From contig JAPOQN010000013.1 of the NCBI GenBank assembly GCA_026710655.1, forward strand, positions 1-64,000: a stretch of DNA of 64,000 nt. The letters run 5' to 3'. Both the position numbers and the translations under genes were made by a program. This stretch comes from Chloroflexota bacterium. GTDB taxonomy: Bacteria; Chloroflexota; Dehalococcoidia; Tepidiformales; Tepidiformaceae. This document shows positions 36,685 through 44,616 of the stretch, piece after piece. A model generated the notes under the pieces. It did no database searches. It saw only the letters and a list, made by a program, of their open reading frames with translations, and was not told the origin of the DNA. Position 1 is the first letter of the stretch; each line of letters begins with the position of its first letter.

Positions 36685-36827
36685 TACAGAAGGGAAGCTG
36701 ACAGCACCTTTATCAACTATGGGGACGCGCCTGTCCGTTGGGGATCCGTGGAGCCGGCTGGCGAGACGCACGAAACGGGAGGCGTTCGCCCCCCGCACGT
36801 GGTTGGGCCGGGCGAGTTCGCGACGCC

Positions 36828-37040
36828 CTAGGCGTTCACTTCCTCGGTGATGTCCTCGACGACGATCTCGTTCCCCGCGCCGACGTTGATGCGGACGATC
36901 TTGCCGTCCTCGAGCAGGGCCTCGACGTTCTGCTGGTGCGAACGCCAGCCCTTGGGGAAGGCGTAGCCGTTCTTCTCGAGCGCCTCGAGGAAGAAGTAGC
37001 TCATCGTCATCGGGGCCAGGTAGAAATCGGTGCTGTCCAT
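36828..37040 (-). CDS. Small hypothetical protein
   Basis: A 70-residue acidic protein, ATG 37040. It begins MDSTDFYLAPMTMSYFFLEA and ends NEIVVEDITEEVNA. No membrane helix or known domain. The DNA between it and dnaJ (36685-36827) has no gene that I can support. Confidence 0.55.
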   Translation of the reverse strand: MDSTDFYLAPMTMSYFFLEALEKNGYAFPKGWRSHQQNVEALLEDGKIVRINVGAGNEIVVEDITEEVNA

Positions 37041-37182
37041 TTGCGCTCTCCCTCGTGGTTCGGGCCGCTCCTGCGACCGGGCGCGCCCATTATGGCGATC
37101 CGCGCGCTTGCTCGCCACGCCGGAGCGGGATTCGCGCGCGCAGCGGTACGGTAGCATCCCCGGCTTGTCAGGTCGCCTTCCC

Positions 37183-37347
37183 ATGCGCATCGCCGGCCAG
37201 GTCCTCGCCATCGCCTCGCTCGTCGCGGGTATCGCGCTGCTTCTCCTGCTGCTCATGCAGGACGCCTCGGGCAGCGATGGCATGTGGTTTGCGGGGGCCC
37301 TCATCGCCAACGGTGTCCTGCGCCTTTTGCTGGGGAGCGGGGAGTAA
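37183..37347 (+). CDS. Small membrane protein
   Basis: A 54-residue protein with a long hydrophobic stretch (QVLAIASLVAGIALLLLLLM), a short polar turn (QDASGSDG) and a second hydrophobic part (MWFAGALIANGVLRLLLG). Start ATG 37183. Two membrane helices in a hairpin are likely. It precedes the usp-trk genes by 66 bases on the same strand. Function unknown. Confidence 0.55.
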   Translation: MRIAGQVLAIASLVAGIALLLLLLMQDASGSDGMWFAGALIANGVLRLLLGSGE

Positions 37348-37413
37348 AGCGGGGCGCATTGTGCGCGAAGCCGTGCGGCAGTATTCTCACGCGTCCCGGA
37401 GGGACGTTTCGCA

Positions 37414-37884
37414 ATGGCGAGATTCCGTTCCATCCTTGCCCCAGTGGTAGACGACTCGGCCAGCCTTGAGGCCGTCGCCATCGGCGCCTCCCTTGCCCGC
37501 CAGGAGAAGGGTGTCCTCACCCTCCTGCACGTCATCGAGGTCGAGCGCAGCCTGCCCGTCACTGCCGACATGGACCTCGAGGCGCAGAGCGGCGAAGAGC
37601 TGCTGCGCCGCGCCCGCGCCCTCGCCGCCGAGGCCGGCAACATCACCATCAACGACGAGCTCCTGCAGGCGCGCGTCGCCGGTCCCGCCATCGTGGAGGA
37701 GGCGGAGGCGCGGGGCGTGGACGTGATCATGATGGGCGTCGGCTGGTCCCCCCTCCTCGGCCAGTTCGAGGTCGGCCCCACCGCCGGCTACGTGCTCCGG
37801 CACGCCTCCTGCAACGTCTGGATCGTGCGCGAACCGCTGGAGATGGCCACGGCCGCCGCCGGGAAGGCCGCGGCCAGCCGGTGA
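37414..37884 (+). CDS. Universal stress protein (UspA family)
   Basis: A 156-residue UspA-fold protein: SILAPVVDDSASLEAVAIGA at the start, ARGVDVIMMGVGW in the middle and AGYVLRHASCNVWIVRE at the end. The ATP-binding G-x2-G-x9-G-(S/T) motif is only partly kept. Together with the two TrkA-type genes that follow, it probably senses nucleotide or stress state for potassium transport. The GGAGGG before the ATG is well placed. Its stop overlaps the next start in GTGA. Confidence 0.87.
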   Translation: MARFRSILAPVVDDSASLEAVAIGASLARQEKGVLTLLHVIEVERSLPVTADMDLEAQSGEELLRRARALAAEAGNITINDELLQARVAGPAIVEEAEARGVDVIMMGVGWSPLLGQFEVGPTAGYVLRHASCNVWIVREPLEMATAAAGKAAASR

Positions 37885-38291
37885 AGGTCCTCATCATGGG
37901 CTGCGGGCGTACCGGCGCCGCCATTGCCGCGAGCCTCGACGGCGACGGCCACCAGGTCACCATGCTCGACATCAACGCGGGCCAGTTCCGCCGCCTGCCC
38001 GATGCCTTCGGCGGGCTTAAGGCCGTGGGCAACGGCATGGACGCCGACGTCCTTGAGCGCGCCGGCGCCCGCGAGGCGGACGCCTTCGTCGCCGTTACCC
38101 AGGGCGATAACCGCAACTTCTTCGCCAGCCAGCTGGCCCACGAGGTCTTTGGCGTGAAGAGCGTCGTCTGCCGGGTGAAGGACCCCGAGCGCGGCGAGAT
38201 CTTTGGCCACCTCGGCCTCCAGACCTATAGCCCCACCAGCGCCGGCGCGGAGGCGATCCTCGGCATGCTCTCCGGCTCGGGACCGGCCTGA
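37881..38291 (+). CDS. TrkA-type RCK N-domain protein
   Basis: A 136-residue regulatory subunit of Trk/Ktr potassium uptake with only the Rossmann (RCK-N) domain: VLIMGCGRTGAAIAASLDG, DIN after strand 2, and AVTQGDNRNFFASQLAHEV. It lacks the C-terminal RCK-C domain. Start GTG 37881 overlaps usp by 4 bases. The next gene is a second TrkA-like protein that has the C domain, so the two probably form a mixed ring. Confidence 0.88.
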   Translation: MKVLIMGCGRTGAAIAASLDGDGHQVTMLDINAGQFRRLPDAFGGLKAVGNGMDADVLERAGAREADAFVAVTQGDNRNFFASQLAHEVFGVKSVVCRVKDPERGEIFGHLGLQTYSPTSAGAEAILGMLSGSGPA

Positions 38292-38294
38292 GCC

Positions 38295-38969
38295 GTGTAC
38301 GTCATCATCGGCGGCGGCGGCAAGGTCGGGTACTACCTCGCCCGCGAGTTGCTCGAAGGCGACCACGAGATCCTCGTGATCGAGCGCAGCGCCCCCCGTG
38401 CCGCCGAGATCAACGACCTGCTGGAAGGCACGGTCCTGCAGGGCGATGCCTGCGAGGCCGCTGTGCTCGACGGCGCCGGTATCGCTCGCGCCGACCTCGT
38501 TGCCGCCGTCACGGGCGACGACGAGGACAACCTCGTCATCTGCGAGATCGCCCGCTACCGGGGCGTGCCCCGCGTCCTCGCCCGCGTCAATAACCCCACG
38601 AACGCGCTCCTCTTCCAGAAGCGCGGCATCGAGACGACCGTCTCCGCCACGGAGGCGATCCTCGCCCAGATTGAGCAGGAGCTGCCGGTCACCTCGATGG
38701 TGCCCGTCATGCAGTTGCACCAGGGGCTGGAGCTGGTGGAGGTGCGGCTCTCGGAGACCTCGCCGGTGGTGGGCCGCACCCCCCGCGAGGTGCTGCTGCC
38801 CCCCGAGTCGCTCATCGCCCTGATCGTCGATTCCGGCGGCGTGCCCCGCGTGCCCGGCGCCGATACCACCCTCACCGTCGGCGACGCGCTCGTCGTGGTC
38901 ACGCGCGCGGAGAGCAAGGGCATGCTCCAGGAAGCCCTGATCGGGGGCGCGCATGGGTTCGACACCTGA
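38295..38969 (+). CDS. trkA: TrkA-type potassium uptake regulator with RCK-N and RCK-C domains
   Basis: A 224-residue Trk regulator. RCK-N: YVIIGGGGKVGYYLARELLE, the DLVAAVTGDDEDNLVICEIA segment; RCK-C from about residue 140 (LELVEVRLSETSPVVGRTPR). It starts GTG 38295, three bases after the previous gene. No TrkH/KtrB channel lies in the window; it must be encoded elsewhere. Confidence 0.9.
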   Translation: MYVIIGGGGKVGYYLARELLEGDHEILVIERSAPRAAEINDLLEGTVLQGDACEAAVLDGAGIARADLVAAVTGDDEDNLVICEIARYRGVPRVLARVNNPTNALLFQKRGIETTVSATEAILAQIEQELPVTSMVPVMQLHQGLELVEVRLSETSPVVGRTPREVLLPPESLIALIVDSGGVPRVPGADTTLTVGDALVVVTRAESKGMLQEALIGGAHGFDT

Positions 38970-38985
38970 GCCCGGAGGGCCCGGC

Positions 38986-39807
38986 GTGACCATCGCCTAT
39001 CTCGGCCCGCCGGGCACCTTCGGCGAGGAGGCCGCGCGCCGCTACGCCCCCGGCGCCGAGTTGCTGTCCTGCCCCACGCACGGCGCCGTCGCCCGCGCCG
39101 TCGAGTCCGGGGAGGCGGCCACGGGCGTGATGGCCATCGAGAACTCCCTCAACGGCTCCGTGGCTGAGACGCTCGACATCCTCATCCACGACACGGCCCT
39201 CAAGATCCAGGGCGAAGTGATTGTGCCCATCGTCCACAACTTCGTCGTCGCCCCCGGCACCGCCCTTGAGGACATCGAGCTCGTCTACTCCCACCCCCAG
39301 GCCCTCGGCCAGTGCCGCGCCTTCCTTGAAGGGCACTGCCCCGAGGCCCAGCGCGCGGCCGCGCTCTCCACCGCCCAGGCCGTCGAGCTTGCCGTTGGGC
39401 GCCCCGGAGCCGCCGCCATCGCCACCCTTCGCGCCGCCGAGCTCTTCGGGGCCGACGTGCTCGCCGAGGCCATCCAGGACCAGGCCAACAACGCCACCCG
39501 CTTCGTCATCATCGGGACCCACGAGCCCGAACCTTCCACCCGTGACCGCACGTCTATCGCCTTCGAGTTCGCCGGCGACCGCGCCGGTCTCCTCACGGCC
39601 GCGTTGAACGAGTTCTCCAGTCGCGCCGTCAACTGCACGAAGATGGAGAGCCGCCCCACGCGCGCGACCTTCGGCGAGTACATCTTCCTTATCGACTTCG
39701 AAGGGCACGCCCGCGACCCCGAGTGCGCCGCCGCCCTCGACGGGCTACGCTCGATGACGAGCATGCTCAAGGTATTCGGCAGCTACCCGCAGGCGGGCGA
39801 TGCCTAG
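38986..39807 (+). CDS. pheA: Prephenate dehydratase
   Basis: A 273-residue enzyme converting prephenate to phenylpyruvate in phenylalanine synthesis. Catalytic part 1-180: IAYLGPPGTFGEEAARRY, GVMAIENSLNGSVAETLD, YSHPQALGQCRAFLE and NNATRFVII (TRF motif). C-terminal ACT domain for Phe feedback: RAGLLTAALNEFSSRAVNCT, KMESRP. GTG 38986 is preferred to ATG 38953 because GGAGGG lies 6 bases upstream and it gives the family start. The end overlaps the DUF3179 gene by 8 bases. Confidence 0.95.
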   Translation: MTIAYLGPPGTFGEEAARRYAPGAELLSCPTHGAVARAVESGEAATGVMAIENSLNGSVAETLDILIHDTALKIQGEVIVPIVHNFVVAPGTALEDIELVYSHPQALGQCRAFLEGHCPEAQRAAALSTAQAVELAVGRPGAAAIATLRAAELFGADVLAEAIQDQANNATRFVIIGTHEPEPSTRDRTSIAFEFAGDRAGLLTAALNEFSSRAVNCTKMESRPTRATFGEYIFLIDFEGHARDPECAAALDGLRSMTSMLKVFGSYPQAGDA

Positions 39808-40990
39808 AACAGTTGCAGTCGCAGCCGTGGCGCTCGTGCTTGCGCTGATCGCCGTCGCCTGCGGCGGCTCCGAGCCCGAGGCGCCCCCCTCCGCGCCCGC
39901 CACCGCCACCGCAGCCACCGAAGGGCCCGCCACCCCGGAGGCGACCGCCGCCCCCACCGAGGCCTCCACCCCAGCCGCTACCCCCACCCAGCCGCCCGCC
40001 ACGACCGCCGCCGCCACCTCCCGGCAGCCGGAAGAGGAGAGCGAATTCGTGATCGTTACCCTCCTCCCCCCCGACGCCATCCCCGCCATCAGCAACCCCC
40101 GCTTCATCACCGCCGACGAGGCCGACGCCCAGCTCCGCCTGACCGACTTCGTCATCGGCGTTTCCATCGAGGGCGAGCACCGCGCCTACGGGGCCGCATT
40201 CCTCAGCGGCCACGAGATCGTGAACGACACGCTTGGAGGCCGCGCTATCGCGGTCACCTGGTGACCGCTCTGCTTTACGGGCATCGTGTATGCCCGCAAC
40301 GTCGCCGGACAGGAGCTCAACTTCGGCGTGTCGGGCAAGCTCATCATGAACGCCCTCGTCATGTTCGACCGGCAGACCGAGACCCTCTGGAGCCAGTTCC
40401 TCGGTGAGGCCGTCCAGGGGCCGCTCAAGGGCACAGCCCTGGAAATCGTGCCCGCCGTGCTCACCCGCTGGGAGAGCTGGCGCGCCCTCCACCCCGATAC
40501 GAGCGTGCTGGACCAGGGTGGCCCGGTCGTCGACCAGTACAACAGCTACTACTTCAGTCCGGGGGCGGGAGTCATCGGCGAAAGCAACCGCGACGACCGG
40601 CTCGTCGGCAAGGAGCTCGTGCACGGCGTCGTGCTCCCGCAGGGGCGCAAGGCCTACGCCCACCGCTTCCTCGCCAAGAACCCCGTCGTGAACGACCTCA
40701 TCGGCAACCAGGCCGTCTTCGTCGCCTGGGACGCCGTGGGCGCCACGGCCATCGCCTACGACCCGAACGTCGATGGGCGCCTCCTCACCTTCGAGGCGCA
40801 GGATCCGGAGGCCAGCGGCGCAGTCGTGCGCGACCTCGAGACCGGCTCCACCTGGTCCGTGCTCACGGGCGAGGCCCTCTCGGGCGAACTGGCGGGAAGC
40901 CGCCTCGACGTGCTGCCCGGGTTCGCCGTCTTCTGGTTCGCCTGGTCCGACTACTTCCCCGACACCGACATCTTCAACCCGGAGGGGTAG
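39800..40990 (+). CDS. DUF3179 lipoprotein read through an in-frame TGA: putative selenoprotein
   Basis: Read through the TGA at 40262-40264, the product has 396 residues. Lipobox ends at Cys21 (LIAVACGGS), then a Thr/Pro/Ala linker to about 75. DUF3179 domain 1 runs from about 80: DAIPAISNPRFITADEA, GHEIVNDTLGGRAIAVTW, then Sec155-Pro-Leu-Cys158, then NFGVSGKL and FDRQTETLWSQFLGEAVQGP. The family normally has C-P-L-C here, so the TGA replaces the first Cys. Both sides are in one frame with no other defect, and a SECIS-like hairpin follows. A second, degenerate DUF3179 repeat fills the C-terminus (W-D-A-V-G in place of W-U-P-L-C). It is probably a cell-surface redox protein. The alternative is a nonsense mutation or a base error. 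Confidence 0.8.
40250..40268 (+). other. Palindrome containing the in-frame TGA
   Basis: GCGGTCACC-T-GGTGACCGC is a perfect 9-bp inverted repeat in which the TGA lies in the right arm. In RNA a 7-bp stem with a 5-base loop could form. It ends 9 bases before the SECIS-like hairpin, so both could form together or in turn. It may be chance, since its sequence is also needed for the coding. Confidence 0.5.
40278..40296 (+). promoter_or_regulatory. SECIS-like hairpin after the in-frame TGA
   Basis: CGGGCAT-CGTGT-ATGCCCG forms a perfect 7-bp stem with a 5-base loop containing GU. The stem begins 13 bases and the loop about 21 bases after the TGA, within the range of bacterial SECIS elements bound by SelB. 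It lies inside the coding region, as bacterial SECIS elements do. Confidence 0.75.
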
Positions 40991-41061
40991 CCGTGACGGC
41001 CGCCGCTCTGGGGGAAGGCGTCAATGCCTCATGCACCGCGGCGGGACGTACGAAACACAAC

Positions 41062-41076
41062 GTCCGCGTCGCGGAC
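41062..41076. other. Short palindrome after the DUF3179 gene
   Basis: GTCCGCG-T-CGCGGAC; as RNA a 5-bp stem with a 5-base loop. It lies about 70 bases after the DUF3179 stop and is not followed by a T-run, so it is at best a weak terminator between this gene and the convergent one ending at 41139. The rest of 40991-41138 shows no gene that I can support. Confidence 0.3.
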
Positions 41077-41138
41077 ACGCTAGCGGATTGGTGTGGCTCC
41101 ATGATGGCGTGGGTGCGGGCTCTCGAACTGCTGAACCA

Positions 41139-41369
41139 TCACGTCAACTCCGCAATGGTGAGAGCCACGCCAGCGATGGCAATGCCGACCCCGCCAAGCA
41201 GCACCGTTTGCCTGTGGAGTTCGGCCCGGAGGTAGTCCTTGGTCACGTAGTCCCGGGTCCCTAATCCAACGGCCCCTTCGACCACGTCCACGGTAGCTGT
41301 GGCCAGCGGCTCGGGAGCTCCCGCATCCTGCAGTTTGGTCACGGACCGGCGCGTATCAAGGGTCGCCAT
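41139..41369 (-). CDS. Small DUF1640-like protein with C-terminal membrane helix (paralogue of 4426-4638)
   Basis: A 76-residue protein: ATLDTRRSVTKLQDAGAPEP at the start, TATVDVVEGAVGLGTRDYVT, then RAELHRQTVLLGGVGIAIAG with one membrane helix. The first 30 residues align with the protein at 4426. The YVTKDYLRAEL stretch matches the K-x-D-L-x-x-E-L coiled-coil segment typical of DUF1640. GGGGAGAGAGG precedes the ATG. Role unknown. The 255 bases on its 5' side up to the ABC gene (41370-41624) hold no gene that I can see. Confidence 0.68.
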   Translation of the reverse strand: MATLDTRRSVTKLQDAGAPEPLATATVDVVEGAVGLGTRDYVTKDYLRAELHRQTVLLGGVGIAIAGVALTIAELT

Positions 41370-41624
41370 GTTCCGCTAGCCTCTCTCCCCGCCAGTCTAC
41401 CTAGCTCGTGGTCCGTATGTCAGGCGCAACTGTACGTCCAAGCACATTGCGACTCAGCACAGCGCCGGGACGCACGTTGTCGAGCAGGCACACACCAACG
41501 GCATCGAGTCATGGCCCTCAATCGCTCCGCGAGTCCTCACCCTGGCCCTCACGGGCGTCGGTCAACCCCCAATTGAAGTCCCGCCGCTTTGCGCACAAGG
41601 GCGCCCGCCCCGCAATATGGTCCG

Positions 41625-42602
41625 GTGCCTCCCTCCGTCCAGGTTTCCGGGCTCAGCCGCCGCTTCGGCGAGATAACCGCTGTCGACGACATCTCCTTCG
41701 ACGTTGGGGAGGCTGAGATATTCGGTTTCCTCGGTCCCAACGGCGCCGGCAAGACCACCACCATCTCGATGCTCTGCACCCTCCTCCGCCCCACCTCCGG
41801 GCGCGCCACCATCGGCGGCTACGACATCGTCGACGACCCCGCCGGCGTGCGCCGCGAGATCGGCATCGTCTTCCAGGACTCGACAGTCGACGAGCGCCTC
41901 ACCGCCCGCGAGAACCTCGTCTTCCACGGCGACCTGTTCGGCATGGCCAAGACCGACGTCCGCCCCCGCTCCGAGCAGTTGATGGAGCGCGTCGGCCTGC
42001 TCGATCGCGCCGACGACACCGTTATCACCTTCTCCGGTGGCATGCGCCGCCGCCTTGAGGTGGCCCGCGGCCTGATGCACTGGCCTTCCGTCCTCTTCCT
42101 CGACGAGCCCACCGTCGGCCTCGACCCCCAGACCCGCCGCAGCATCTGGGCCTACGCCCGCTCCCTGCGCGATACCGAAGGCGTCACCATCTTCCTTACC
42201 ACCCACTACATGGACGAAGCCGAGGCCTGCGACCGCGTCGCCATCATGGACTACGGCAAGATCATCGCCCTCGATACGCCGGACAGGCTCAAAGCCCGGC
42301 TCGGCGGCGACGTCGTCTCCATCGCCGGTCCCGACAACGAGGCGCTTTCGCGCGAGGTGCGCGAGTCGTTCGAGGTCGAGCCCCGCATCGAGAACGATGC
42401 GGTCGAGTTCAACGTCGAGCAGGGCGGCGAGTTCCTCCCCATCCTGCTCAACCGCATCCAGGGTGAGGTGCTCTCCGTCGGCATCCGCGCCCCCACCCTG
42501 GAGGACGTGTTCGTGACCATGACCGGCCACCAGATCCGCGAGGCCGAAGCGAGCGAAGAGGATAAACTGCGCTCCATGCGCCGCCTCGGGAGGATGCGAT
42601 GA
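41625..42602 (+). CDS. ABC-2 transporter ATP-binding protein (DrrA-like)
   Basis: An ATPase of the drug-export ABC-2 class, 325 residues from GTG 41625 (an earlier TTG at 41589 is possible; neither has a clear Shine-Dalgarno site). Motifs: Walker A GFLGPNGAGKTTT, Q-loop QDSTVDERLTARENL, signature FSGGMRRRLEVARGL, Walker B VLFLDEPTVGLDPQ and the switch His in LTTHYMDEA. The C-terminal domain (LRAPTLEDVF-like IRAPTLEDVFVTMTG) is typical of DrrA. It is coupled to the permease by ATGA. Confidence 0.92.
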   Translation: MPPSVQVSGLSRRFGEITAVDDISFDVGEAEIFGFLGPNGAGKTTTISMLCTLLRPTSGRATIGGYDIVDDPAGVRREIGIVFQDSTVDERLTARENLVFHGDLFGMAKTDVRPRSEQLMERVGLLDRADDTVITFSGGMRRRLEVARGLMHWPSVLFLDEPTVGLDPQTRRSIWAYARSLRDTEGVTIFLTTHYMDEAEACDRVAIMDYGKIIALDTPDRLKARLGGDVVSIAGPDNEALSREVRESFEVEPRIENDAVEFNVEQGGEFLPILLNRIQGEVLSVGIRAPTLEDVFVTMTGHQIREAEASEEDKLRSMRRLGRMR

Positions 42603-43486
42603 CCGCCGAGCAGGCCACCGCCGAGGTGGGCGCCCGCGTCGCCACGCGCTCCCCCCGCCCGGCCACCGGCCGCGCGAGCTTCCTGCAGGTCGTGCGCGTC
42701 ATCTGGATGCGCGAGGTCCTGATCTACGTCCGCGACCGCCCCCGCATGATCTCTGCCTTCGTCATGCCCATCATGATGCTGGTCATGTTCGGCGAGGGGC
42801 TGGGCAACAGCATCGCCACCCTCCCCGGCGATATCGGCTACCGCCAGTTCATCTTCCCCGGCATGGTTGCGATGATCGTCCTGATGAACTCCGTGTTCTC
42901 CGGTGTCTCCATCGTGACCGACCGCCAGTTCGGCTTCCTTCGCGAGATCCTCGTGGCGCCCGTCAGCCGTTCCGCCATCTGCATCGGCAAGATCAGCGGC
43001 GGCGCCACCATCTCCCTCGTGAACGGCATGGTCATGTTCGTGATGGCGCCCATCCTCGGCATCGAGATCAGCCTCGAAATCGTCGCCAAGCTCATCGGGC
43101 TCATCGCCCTCGTCTCGTTCATGCTCACGGGGCTGGGGGTGGCCATGGGCAGCCGCCTGCGCTCCGTCGAGAGCTTCCAGATGATCTCGCAGGTCGCGAT
43201 CATGCCGGCCATGTTCCTCTCCGGGATCTTCTTCCCCATCAACAACGTCCCCGCCTGGATGGACGTCATCGTCAAGCTCAACCCCGTCACCTACGCCGTC
43301 GCCCCCATCCGCGAGATCGCTCTCTCCGAGCAGCTCAAGGCGCTCCCCGCCGACGCGCCCTTCCAGATCACCCACGTCGACTGGTTCGGCTACACCCTCA
43401 GCACCTGGGAAGAGATCGGTGTCGTGGTCGTGTTCGGCGCGGCCATGCTCACCATCGCCATCCGCGCCATCCGCACCACCGAGTAG
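42599..43486 (+). CDS. ABC-2 transporter permease (DrrB-like)
   Basis: A 295-residue membrane subunit with six hydrophobic segments. It contains the MLVMFGEGLGNSIATLPGD loop, the FPGMVAMIVLMNSVFSGVSI segment and the ABC-2 signature region ending FLSGIFFPINNVPAWMDVIV and LNPVTYAV. It partners the preceding ATPase (4-base overlap). Cargo could be a lipid, an antibiotic or a polysaccharide; the sequence does not tell. Confidence 0.92.
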   Translation: MTAEQATAEVGARVATRSPRPATGRASFLQVVRVIWMREVLIYVRDRPRMISAFVMPIMMLVMFGEGLGNSIATLPGDIGYRQFIFPGMVAMIVLMNSVFSGVSIVTDRQFGFLREILVAPVSRSAICIGKISGGATISLVNGMVMFVMAPILGIEISLEIVAKLIGLIALVSFMLTGLGVAMGSRLRSVESFQMISQVAIMPAMFLSGIFFPINNVPAWMDVIVKLNPVTYAVAPIREIALSEQLKALPADAPFQITHVDWFGYTLSTWEEIGVVVVFGAAMLTIAIRAIRTTE

Positions 43487-43498
43487 GAAGCGGGCGGC

Positions 43499-44395
43499 AT
43501 GCCGGATCGCTACACGGTCCCCGAGCCCTCGGCAGCCTTCGACGCGACCATGGCCGACGGCGCGGTGATCAAGGTGCGCCGCCACGGCAACCCCGACGGC
43601 CCCCGCATGGTCCTGAGCCACGGAAACGGGCAGTCCGCCGACGGCTACTACCCCTTCTGGTCCCTCCTCACCGACCGCTTCGATGTCTTTGTGTACGACC
43701 TTCGCAGCCATGGCCAGAACGCCGTCGCCCCCGAGTCGCACAACATCGGCGCTCTTGCCGCTGATTGTGGCGGAGTGCTCCAGGCCATCGCCGGGCGATT
43801 CGGGGAGCAACCCGTGATCGGCGTCTTCCACTCGCTCTCGGCGCTCGCGGCCATGCTGCACGCACAGGAAGCTGATGCCTTCTCGACGCTCGTCCTCTTC
43901 GACCCGCCCATCTGCAAGCCGGGCGGGACCACCGAGGAGATGGCGCCACGCTTTGAACGCGGCGCCGCCGGTACCCGCCGCCGGCCCGACCGTTTCGAGT
44001 CGCGCGAAGCCCTCGCCGAGAGTCTGCGCCGGAACCCTATGTACCGGCTCGTCCAGCCGGGTGTCCCCGACCTCCTCGCCGAAACAGTGCTCCGCCCGGC
44101 CGCCGATGGTGACGGTTTCGAGCTCGCCTGCCCCAAGGAGTACGAGGCGCGCGCCTACGACGATGCCGTTCGCTTCGCGATGCAGGTCGACCTCGCCGCC
44201 CTGCGCTGCCCGGTCAAAGCCATCGGCTCCGACCCGACCACCCCCTTCTCCTTCTTCCCCGGGGTCGACCTTGGCGAACTCATCGAGGCCAACTACGACT
44301 TTGTCCCCGACACCACCCACTTCCTCCAGCTCGAAGAGCCGGAGGAGTGCGCACGCGTGACCATCGAGTTCCTCGAAGAACTCGGCTTCGCCTAG
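43499..44395 (+). CDS. Alpha/beta hydrolase
   Basis: A 298-residue alpha/beta hydrolase, not close to the two at 4900 and 22227. Seen: MVLSHGNGQSADGYYPFWS (oxyanion region), DLRSHGQN, the elbow GVFHSLSALA, where the usual G-x-S-x-G is F-H-S-L-S, and a late His in DTTHFLQLEEPEE. AGGA lies about 10 bases before the ATG. It follows the ABC permease by 12 bases and is probably co-transcribed with it. Confidence 0.82.
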   Translation: MPDRYTVPEPSAAFDATMADGAVIKVRRHGNPDGPRMVLSHGNGQSADGYYPFWSLLTDRFDVFVYDLRSHGQNAVAPESHNIGALAADCGGVLQAIAGRFGEQPVIGVFHSLSALAAMLHAQEADAFSTLVLFDPPICKPGGTTEEMAPRFERGAAGTRRRPDRFESREALAESLRRNPMYRLVQPGVPDLLAETVLRPAADGDGFELACPKEYEARAYDDAVRFAMQVDLAALRCPVKAIGSDPTTPFSFFPGVDLGELIEANYDFVPDTTHFLQLEEPEECARVTIEFLEELGFA

Positions 44396-44408
44396 ACCGA
44401 CTCCGGCT

Positions 44409-44534
44409 GTGCTCGCGAGCGACATCGGGCTGCTCCCCGGGGGGGAGCGTTCTCGGACCTGCTGCAGGCGCAGGCGGAGAACGCCGGCCAGTTCCGCGAA
44501 GCCCCTCGCCGACCTCTTCCGCACGACGGAGTAG
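44409..44534 (+). pseudogene. Possible 3' remnant of a decayed gene
   Basis: The sequence after the hydrolase can be read as a protein tail only with two frame changes: LASDIGLLPGG, then AFSDLLQAQAENAGQFREA, then PLADLFRTTE and a TAG at 44532-44534. The first shift falls at a run of seven G. This looks like the end of a broken gene, or of one miscalled at the G run. I do not recognise the family. Evidence is only the protein-like reading. Confidence 0.3.
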
Positions 44535-44565
44535 CCGAGCGCCCGCACACGCCCGTGAACGCGGC

Positions 44566-44589
44566 AGCGCCGCCCCGAAGGGCGGCGCT
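44566..44589. terminator. Bidirectional hairpin terminator between hydrolase and phoX
   Basis: A perfect 10-bp stem, AGCGCCGCCC / GGGCGGCGCT, with loop CGAA (UUCG on the minus strand, a very stable tetraloop). It lies between two convergent genes, 27 bases from the phoX stop. No T-run, as is common at this GC level. Confidence 0.65.
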
Positions 44590-44616
44590 TGCGCCGGCGG
44601 CGCGCGCTACGTGCGG

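Noticed and set aside
40286-40990. Reading the 3' half of the DUF3179 gene as a separate gene starting at GTG 40286
   Set aside because: It would begin inside a conserved strand of the domain, without signal peptide or ribosome site, and in exact frame with the upstream part.
40993-41235. Small plus-strand frame after the DUF3179 gene
   Set aside because: No ribosome site or protein-like pattern; its end overlaps the better supported DUF1640-like gene on the other strand.
41370-41624. Possible small RNA or gene before the ABC transporter
   Set aside because: Open frames there lack start signals and protein-like content; no stable hairpin with T-run found.
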